Shown: positions 59,118 to 64,000 of the stretch, in pieces
Layout: every line of letters starts with the position of its first letter
Numbering within the stretch: the first letter of the stretch is position 1
DNA from: Xanthomonas sp. DAR 34887
GTDB taxonomy: Bacteria > Pseudomonadota > Gammaproteobacteria > Xanthomonadales > Xanthomonadaceae
Direction of reading: 5' to 3'
Length of the DNA stretch: 64,000 nucleotides
NCBI RefSeq assembly: GCF_041245805.1
Contig: NZ_CP162490.1
Coordinates: forward strand, 1,899,001 to 1,963,000
Position numbers and translations under genes: made by a program
Notes under the pieces: model-generated
Told to the model about the DNA's origin: nothing
Seen by the model: the letters and a program-made list of their open reading frames with translations, nothing else
The model's database searches: none

Positions 59118-60130
59118 TGGCCACCAAGAAGCCTGCCGCCGCCAAGAAGCCCGCTGCCAAGACCGCCGCCGCCAGCAAGACTGCCGCGAAGAAGGCAGCG
59201 GCCGGCAAGCCCGTTGCCGCCAGCGCCGCGGCCAAGCCGGCAGCTGCGCCGAAAGCGCCGGCCAAGCCGCTGCGCGCCAAGCCCGCCGCCGGCCCCAGCG
59301 CCGACGAACTGAAGTTCACCATCGACAGCGCCTTCGAGCGCCGCGCCGCGCTGACCCTGGACGAGATCGAAGGCTCGACCCGGCCGGTGGTCAACCGCGT
59401 CATCGATGGCCTGGAATCGGGCGAGTTCCGCGTCGCCGAGCCCGATGGGCATGGCGGCTGGAAGGTCAACGAGTGGCTGAAGAAAGCGGTGCTGCTGTAC
59501 TTCCGGGTCAACGAGATGGCCGTGATCGAGGCGCAGCCGGCGCCGTTCTGGGACAAGGTCGAATCGCGCTTCGCCGGTTACCACGAAGCCGAGTTCCGCA
59601 AGGCCGGCGTGCGCGTGGTGCCGGGCGCGATCGCGCGCCGCGGCAGCTACTTCGGCAAGGACGTGGTGCTGATGCCGAGCTTCACCAACATCGGCGCGCA
59701 CGTGGGCGAAGGCACCATGGTCGATACCTGGGCCACGGTGGGTTCGTGCGCGCAGATCGGCAAGCACTGCCACCTGTCCGGCGGCGCCGGCATCGGCGGC
59801 GTGCTGGAACCGCTGCAGGCCAGCCCGACCATCATCGAGGACCACTGCTTCATCGGCGCGCGTTCGGAAGTGGTGGAGGGCGTGGTGGTCGGCCACCACA
59901 GCGTGATCGGCATGGGCGTGTTCATCGGCCAGAGCACGCGCATCTACAACCGCGCCACCGGCGAGGTCTCCTACGGCTACGTGCCGCCGTACAGCGTGGT
60001 GGTGTCCGGGCAGTTGCCGTCCAAGGACGGCTCGCATTCGCTGTACTGCGCGGTGATCGTCAAGCAAGTCGACGCCAGGACCCGCAGCAAGACCAGCGTC
60101 AACGACCTGTTGCGCGGCCTGGCCGATTGA
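59117..60130 (+). CDS. dapD: Tetrahydrodipicolinate N-succinyltransferase with Lys/Ala-rich N-tail
   Basis: 337 residues against about 275 in most species. The extra first ~60 residues (MATKKPAAAKKPAAKTAAAS onward) are rich in Lys, Ala and Pro, like histone H1 tails. The enzyme core starts LKFTIDSAFERRAALTLDEIEG and carries the left-handed beta-helix (GSCAQIGKHCHLSGGAGIGGVLEPLQA, IIEDHCFIGARSEVVEG) and the end DVNDLLRGL. It acylates tetrahydrodipicolinate on the lysine and diaminopimelate path. The ATG directly overlaps the glnD stop (TAATG), supporting the long form. Confidence 0.93.
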   Translation: MATKKPAAAKKPAAKTAAASKTAAKKAAAGKPVAASAAAKPAAAPKAPAKPLRAKPAAGPSADELKFTIDSAFERRAALTLDEIEGSTRPVVNRVIDGLESGEFRVAEPDGHGGWKVNEWLKKAVLLYFRVNEMAVIEAQPAPFWDKVESRFAGYHEAEFRKAGVRVVPGAIARRGSYFGKDVVLMPSFTNIGAHVGEGTMVDTWATVGSCAQIGKHCHLSGGAGIGGVLEPLQASPTIIEDHCFIGARSEVVEGVVVGHHSVIGMGVFIGQSTRIYNRATGEVSYGYVPPYSVVVSGQLPSKDGSHSLYCAVIVKQVDARTRSKTSVNDLLRGLAD

Positions 60131-60597
60131 GCGCGCACCCGGACCCGCGCGAGGGCGTCCTCTCCCGGGCTGCGTCGCGCTGGGTGAGGTGGGGTATCCC
60201 CGCATACTGGCTGGGCTGGAGCGTGCTCTACACGGTCGGCGTGCTGCTCCGCGACCCCACGGTGCCCACAGGCGGGCCGTGGCACTGGATCGTACCGGCG
60301 CTGGTGGTGGCGATGGCCGTGCGTTGGCTGCGGCAACCGGCGCGCTGGGCGCAGGTCTACGACGCCGGCGACGCCTTGCTGGTCGAGCGCCAGGGGCAGC
60401 GGCAGCGCATCGACCTGCGCGAGCTGCGTGCGGTCGAGCCGGCCTGGCTGATTCCGCCGGTGCGGCTGGCGCTGCGGATGCAGGCCGCGGATGCACCGGT
60501 GATCTTCCTGCCTGCCCGCGGGCAGTCGCCCGAACGGCTTGCCGCAGGCCTGATGGCGCGCGCCGATGCGCGCCGCGCAACCACAGGAATTCCATGA
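60127..60597 (+). CDS. Small membrane protein of unknown function
   Basis: 156 residues if the TTG at 60127 is used (overlap TTGA with the dapD stop); a GTG at 60184 would give 137. Two transmembrane stretches (YWLGWSVLYTVGVLL, HWIVPALVVAMAVRWL) precede a soluble beta-rich part (VYDAGDALLVERQGQRQRIDLRELRAVEPAWLIPPVRLALRMQAA) that recalls small PH-like domains. It lies between dapD and a YffB-like gene in the same direction, so it is probably in the dap operon. Function unknown. Confidence 0.6.
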   Translation: MSAHPDPREGVLSRAASRWVRWGIPAYWLGWSVLYTVGVLLRDPTVPTGGPWHWIVPALVVAMAVRWLRQPARWAQVYDAGDALLVERQGQRQRIDLRELRAVEPAWLIPPVRLALRMQAADAPVIFLPARGQSPERLAAGLMARADARRATTGIP

Positions 60598-60598
60598 C

Positions 60599-60955
60599 AT
60601 GACCACGCTGTACGGATTGAAGAACTGCGACACCTGCAAGAAGGCGACGAAGTGGCTGGACCGCTTCGGCGTGGCCTACACCTTCGTCGACTATCGCGAA
60701 CACAAGCCGAGTCCGGAGACCCTGGTCGCGTGGGCCGGCAAGGCCGGCGGCTTCGATGCGCTGGTCAACAAATCCTCGACCACCTGGCGGCAATTGCCGG
60801 ACAACAAGAAAACGCCGGGGTCCGAGGCCGAATGGAAACTGCTGCTGCGCGAATACCCGCAACTGATCCGTCGTCCGCTGCTGGTCACCGACGACGGCCA
60901 GTTCAGCCAGGGATTCTCGGACAACGGCTTCAAGCAACGTTTCGGCGTGGGCTGA
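60599..60955 (+). CDS. ArsC/Spx-family thiol protein (YffB-like)
   Basis: 118 residues. The redox motif is LKNCDTCKKATKWLDRFG, then TFVDYREHKPSPETLVAW and LIRRPLLVTDDGQFSQGFS, as in the Spx/ArsC-like group. The residues expected for true arsenate reduction are not all present, so the safe label is YffB-like. In E. coli and many others a yffB gene directly precedes dapE; the same order is seen here, with 166 bases between that contain a REP pair. Confidence 0.85.
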   Translation: MTTLYGLKNCDTCKKATKWLDRFGVAYTFVDYREHKPSPETLVAWAGKAGGFDALVNKSSTTWRQLPDNKKTPGSEAEWKLLLREYPQLIRRPLLVTDDGQFSQGFSDNGFKQRFGVG

Positions 60956-60989
60956 AGCAAGGTCGGTGGTGCCGCTGCTCCTCGCTCCC

Positions 60990-61108
60990 TGTAGGAGCGG
61001 CTTCAGCCGCGACCGTAGCGCCCGGGGTTGCACCGGAACCCGGGTCAAGCGCAGTTGCCGGCATGTCTGGCACCCTTAGTGTCTGTCGCGGCTGAAGCCG
61101 CCCCTACA
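60990..61108. repeat. REP pair before dapE
   Basis: TGTAGGAGCGGCTTCAGCCG plus CGAC (60990-61013) and an inverted copy at 61084-61108, separated by 70 bases. Lies in the yffB-dapE gap. Confidence 0.8.
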
Positions 61109-61121
61109 GTGATTTCCCGCC

Positions 61122-62249
61122 ATGTCCGACGTCGTTGACCTCACCTGCGACCTGATCGCCCGCCCGTCGGTCACGCCCGACGACGCCGGTTGCCAGGAGC
61201 TGATCGCGCAGCGGCTGGCGCGTGCCGGCTTCGCCATCGAGCGGCTGCGTTTCGGCCAGGTCGACAATCTGTGGGCCACGCACGGCAGTGGCGGGCCGGT
61301 GCTGGCGCTGCTCGGCCATACCGACGTGGTGCCGCCGGGGCCGCGCGAGGCCTGGACCAGCGATCCGTTCGTGCCGCAGATCCGCGACGGCGTGCTGTAC
61401 GGACGCGGCGCCGCCGACATGAAGAGTGGGGTGGCCGCGTTCGTGGTCGCCGCCGAACAGTTCGTTGCCGCGCATCCGCGGCATCCCGGCACGCTGGCGG
61501 TGCTGCTGACCTCCGACGAAGAGGGCGACGCGCTGGATGGCGTGCGCAAGGTCGCCGAGACCTTCCGCGCGCGCGGCGAGCGCATCGACTGGTGCATCAC
61601 CGGCGAACCGTCCTCCACCGAACGCCTCGGCGACCTGCTGCGGGTCGGCCGCCGCGGCAGCCTGTCGGCCACGCTCGCGGTGCGTGGCGTGCAGGGCCAC
61701 GTGGCGTATCCGCACAAGGCGCGCAACCCGATCCACCTGGCCGCGCCGGCGCTGGCGGAACTGGTCGCGCGGCATTGGGACGACGGCTACGAGAGTTTCC
61801 CGCCGACCAGCCTGCAGATCTCCAACGTGCATGCCGGTACCGGCGCCAACAACGTGATCCCCGGCGAGCTGCAGGTGGCCTTCAACCTGCGCTACAACCC
61901 ACATTGGGACGCGCCGCGGCTGGAAGCGGAGATCGCCGCGCTGTTCGATCGCCACGGCCTGGATTACACGCTGCGCTGGCATCGCAGCGGCGAGCCGTTC
62001 TACACCCCGGAAGGGCGCCTGCGCAGCGTCGCGCGCGAGGTGTTGGGCGAGGTCGCCGGCGCGGCGCCGGAAGAGAGCACCGGCGGCGGCACCTCCGATG
62101 CGCGCTTCATCGCGCCGCTGGGCGCGCAATGCATCGAAGTCGGACCGGTCAACGCCAGCATTCACCAGGTGGACGAACATGTGCGCGTGGCCGACCTGGA
62201 GGCATTGCCCGCGCTGTACCTGCGCCTGATCGAACGGTTGCTGCCGTAA
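61122..62249 (+). CDS. dapE: Succinyl-diaminopimelate desuccinylase
   Basis: 375 residues, normal length. The zinc and catalytic motifs are LLGHTDVVPPG, YGRGAADMKSG and LTSDEEGDALDG; the interface segment is RGVQGHVAYPHKARNPIH, and the final GGGTSDARFI is typical. It releases succinate and LL-diaminopimelate for lysine and peptidoglycan. Start ATG 61122 gives MSDVVDLTCDLIARPSVTPDD. It follows the yffB-like gene and ends 38 bases before the asnB leader ORF. Confidence 0.96.
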   Translation: MSDVVDLTCDLIARPSVTPDDAGCQELIAQRLARAGFAIERLRFGQVDNLWATHGSGGPVLALLGHTDVVPPGPREAWTSDPFVPQIRDGVLYGRGAADMKSGVAAFVVAAEQFVAAHPRHPGTLAVLLTSDEEGDALDGVRKVAETFRARGERIDWCITGEPSSTERLGDLLRVGRRGSLSATLAVRGVQGHVAYPHKARNPIHLAAPALAELVARHWDDGYESFPPTSLQISNVHAGTGANNVIPGELQVAFNLRYNPHWDAPRLEAEIAALFDRHGLDYTLRWHRSGEPFYTPEGRLRSVAREVLGEVAGAAPEESTGGGTSDARFIAPLGAQCIEVGPVNASIHQVDEHVRVADLEALPALYLRLIERLLP

Positions 62250-62252
62250 CAG

Positions 62253-62281
62253 TTGCGCCGCTGCGCCAGCCGGGTTACGGT
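62253..62281 (+). promoter_or_regulatory. Promoter candidate for the asn leader and asnB
   Basis: TTGCGC (62253-62258) and TACGGT (62276-62281), 17 bases apart. The -10 ends 6 bases before the ATG of the leader ORF, so the transcript would start at or next to that ATG. Both hexamers are weak, so moderate trust. Confidence 0.4.
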
Positions 62282-62287
62282 CGCCGC

Positions 62288-62383
62288 ATGACCTTGCTGT
62301 CCGCCCTCCGCCCGATCCACGCCAACGGCCGCAATAATGCGCTGGCGAATAATCGTGCGCGGCCAATGCGGGTCTGCGAATAG
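62288..62383 (+). CDS. Asn-rich leader peptide of asnB
   Basis: 31 codons from ATG to TAG. Asn occurs at positions 13, 16, 17, 21 and 22, five of 31; four of these are AAT, a codon rarely used in this GC-rich genome. The run GRNNALANNR falls just before the antiterminator arm. It overlaps no gene, lies 38 bases after dapE, and is followed by an intrinsic terminator at 62416, then asnB. Size, codon run and position match leader peptides of attenuated amino acid operons (his, trp, thr, leu). Here the amino acid is asparagine. Function as a leader is inferred. Confidence 0.75.
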   Translation: MTLLSALRPIHANGRNNALANNRARPMRVCE

Positions 62384-62445
62384 GCGCTACCGAAACACCA
62401 CGCCCAGTATCCAGAAAACCCGCATCGGCCGATGCGGGTTTTTTT
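62327..62445 (+). promoter_or_regulatory. Predicted Asn-dependent attenuator of asnB
   Basis: Three competing pairs can be drawn. Pause stem 1:2 is GGCCGC (62327-62332) with GCGGCC (62359-62364), and the four AAT codons lie in its loop. Antiterminator 2:3 is ATGCGGGT (62366-62373) with ACCCGCAT (62418-62425), extended by GCC with GGC after one mismatch. Terminator 3:4 is the perfect palindrome at 62416-62441. A ribosome stalled at Asn codons would cover stem 1 and release 2 to pair with 3, so asnB is read; a moving ribosome covers 2 and lets the terminator form. Confidence 0.7.
62416..62445 (+). terminator. Intrinsic terminator upstream of asnB (attenuator stem 3:4)
   Basis: AAACCCGCATCGG and CCGATGCGGGTTT form a perfect 26-base palindrome, then TTTT (seven T in a row in all). 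It lies 99 bases before the asnB ATG and 166 after the dapE stop. Strong stem and U-run. Confidence 0.9.
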
Positions 62446-62543
62446 ATGTGTGTCGTTTTTCCCGCATCGCGGTGCCGGCCGGCCTGCGCTGCACACCACA
62501 CCGCAACGACCTGCTACCCCACACACCATCCAGGAGCTTTTCC

Positions 62544-64000
62544 ATGTGTTCGATCTTCGGCATCTTCGGCCTGCAACCGGGCGACGACCTGCAGGCGCTG
62601 CGGCGGCAGGCGCTGGACTGCTCGCAGCGGCAGCGCCACCGCGGTCCGGACTGGAGCGGCGTGTATGTCGACGACGGCGCGATCCTGGTGCACGAGCGCC
62701 TGGCCATCGTCGATCCGGCCGGCGGCTCGCAGCCGCTGCTGTCCGAAGACGGGCAACTGGCGCTGGCGGTCAACGGCGAGATCTACAACCACCGCGAACT
62801 GAAAAAGCAGCTGACCCGGCCCTACGCGTTCCAGACCGGCTCGGACTGCGAGGTGATCAATGCGCTGTATCGCGAAACCACGCCGGCTGAGCTGCTGAAC
62901 CGGCTCAACGGCATCTTCGCCTTCGCGCTGTGGGACAAGGCTGCCGGGCGCGTGCTGATCGCGCGCGATCCGATGGGCGTGTGCCCGCTGTACTGGGGCC
63001 ACGACAGCCAGGGCCGGCTGCGCGTGGCCTCGGAGATGAAGTCGCTAGCCGACAGCTGCGCCGATGTCGCCCAGTTCCCGCCCGGCCATTACTACGACAG
63101 CGCCAGCGGCCAAGTGCAGCAGTACTACCGCAAGCCGTGGCGCGACTACGCCGCGGTGCAGGGCGTGCAGGTGGGCAAGCAGGAACTGCGCGAGGCGTTC
63201 GAACGCGCCGTGCACCGCCAGCTGATGACCGACGTGCCGTACGGCGTGCTGCTGTCCGGCGGCCTGGATTCGTCGCTGGTCGCGGCGGTAGCGGCGCGTT
63301 TCGCGCGCAAGCGCATCGAGGACAACGACGAGGCCGAAGCCTGGTGGCCGCGCCTGCATTCGTTCGCGATCGGCCTGAAGGGCTCGCCCGATCTGGCCGC
63401 CGCGGCGATCGCCGGCGAGGCGCTGGGCACCGTGCACCACGGCTTCGAATACACCTTCGAGGAAGGCCTGGACGCGCTGCCGGAAGTGATCCGGCACATC
63501 GAGACCTACGACGTCACCACCATTCGCGCGTCCACGCCGATGTTCCTGCTGGCGCGGCGAATCAAGGCGATGGGAGTGAAGATGGTGCTGTCCGGCGAGG
63601 GCAGCGACGAGATCTTCGGCGGCTATCTGTACTTCCACAAGGCGCCGAACGCGCGCGAGTTCCACGAGGAGCTGATCCGCAAGCTCGACGCGCTGTACAA
63701 CTACGACTGCCTGCGCGCCAACAAGTCGATGATGGCCTGGGGCGTGGAGCCGCGGGTGCCGTTCCTGGACGTGGAGTTCCTGGACGTGGCGATGCGCATG
63801 GACGCGCAGTACAAGATGATCGACAGGACCAGCAGCGGCGCGATCCGCATGGAAAAAGGCGTGCTGCGCGAGGCCTTCGAAGGTTATCTGCCCGATTCGA
63901 TCCTGTGGCGGCAGAAGGAGCAGTTCAGCGACGGCGTCGGCTATGGCTGGATCGACGGGCTCAAGGCGCATGCCGAGGCGCAGGTCAGCGACCGCGAGCT
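62544..64000 (+). CDS. asnB: Asparagine synthetase B, glutamine-hydrolysing (3' end outside window)
   Basis: 485 visible codons. The mature N-terminal Cys2 (CSIFGIFG) is the glutaminase nucleophile, with RGPDWSG and AVNGEIYNH in the glutaminase domain (to about 190). The synthetase domain follows with the PP-loop GVLLSGGLDSSLVAAVAAR (about 232-250) and MVLSGEGSDEIFGGYLYFHKAP, then GVEPRVPFLDVEFLDVAM. It makes asparagine from aspartate, ATP and glutamine. AGGAG lies 8 bases before the ATG. The upstream leader peptide and terminator predict control by asparagine supply. The end lies outside the window. Confidence 0.96.
   Translation, partial: MCSIFGIFGLQPGDDLQALRRQALDCSQRQRHRGPDWSGVYVDDGAILVHERLAIVDPAGGSQPLLSEDGQLALAVNGEIYNHRELKKQLTRPYAFQTGSDCEVINALYRETTPAELLNRLNGIFAFALWDKAAGRVLIARDPMGVCPLYWGHDSQGRLRVASEMKSLADSCADVAQFPPGHYYDSASGQVQQYYRKPWRDYAAVQGVQVGKQELREAFERAVHRQLMTDVPYGVLLSGGLDSSLVAAVAARFARKRIEDNDEAEAWWPRLHSFAIGLKGSPDLAAAAIAGEALGTVHHGFEYTFEEGLDALPEVIRHIETYDVTTIRASTPMFLLARRIKAMGVKMVLSGEGSDEIFGGYLYFHKAPNAREFHEELIRKLDALYNYDCLRANKSMMAWGVEPRVPFLDVEFLDVAMRMDAQYKMIDRTSSGAIRMEKGVLREAFEGYLPDSILWRQKEQFSDGVGYGWIDGLKAHAEAQVSDRE

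Noticed and set aside
60599..60955. True arsenate reductase (ArsC)
   Set aside because: The ArsC/Spx fold is clear, but no ars genes are near and the position before dapE is that of YffB-like proteins.
62288..62445. Terminator at 62416 as a simple dapE terminator with no role in asnB
   Set aside because: The dapE stop lies 166 bases upstream, and the Asn-rich ORF plus a precise competing stem between them are better explained by attenuation. A dual role remains possible.

Overview
The window is GC-rich bacterial chromosome. Its gene order, protein families and short repeats point to Xanthomonas or a close Xanthomonadaceae relative. Markers are a protein with a probable XVIPCD tail (the type IV secretion signal of Xanthomonadales), dispersed REP copies of the TGTCGCGGCTGAAGCCGC type, an intracellular PHA depolymerase of the phaZ type, and the block rpsB-tsf-pyrH-frr-uppS-cdsA-dxr-rseP-bamA-lpxD-fabZ-lpxA-lpxB-rnhB-dnaE-accA. 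No tRNA, rRNA or CRISPR array was seen. The species cannot be fixed from the sequence alone.

Layout. 1-6.9 kb: the end of a TonB-dependent receptor, a family 3 glycoside hydrolase, a divergent rhodanese/ftrA pair and a fused ABC exporter. 6.9-16 kb: a DUF885 lipoprotein, a GFA protein with a coupled DUF4349-like protein, an ArsR repressor with a cupin/DUF2867 gene, and a LytS/LytR-type two-component pair. Two inverted copies of a ~320 bp MITE-like element lie at 7.0 and 15.7 kb. 16-28 kb: accessory and housekeeping genes, including a LysR regulator, an EamA transporter, a DinB protein, a periplasmic cyclophilin, the putative XVIPCD effector, a PadR regulator with a membrane protein, phaZ, a methyltransferase, hemJ, a TPR protein and accA. 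28-49.5 kb: the large minus-strand essential cluster for replication, lipid A, outer membrane assembly, phospholipid and isoprenoid precursors and translation factors. It is interrupted by an IS1595-family element between bamA and lpxD, and it carries an HDOD-GGDEF gene between tsf and pyrH. 49.8-55.5 kb: a Csu-type chaperone-usher pilus operon placed between rpsB and map. 55.7-64 kb: map-glnD-dapD-small genes-dapE, then asnB, which runs off the window.

The most notable new signal lies upstream of asnB: a 31-codon leader ORF with five Asn codons (four of them AAT), followed by a strong intrinsic terminator and a competing antiterminator. It looks like ribosome-mediated attenuation responding to asparagine supply. 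Other points are a family of inverted-repeat elements that has supplied coding sequence to the ends of lpxB and rnhB, an IS that split the bamA terminator hairpin, a CTGC-N3-GCAG palindrome before phaZ, palindromic operators before the ArsR and PadR genes, and a recurrent arrangement in which a -10 box sits 6-7 nt before a start codon, suggesting leaderless mRNAs.

Genes are often translationally coupled. ATGA or GTGA overlaps occur at lytS/lytR, padR/membrane gene, lpxD/fabZ, lpxA/lpxB, lpxB/rnhB, usher/tip adhesin and map/glnD, which helps fix many starts.
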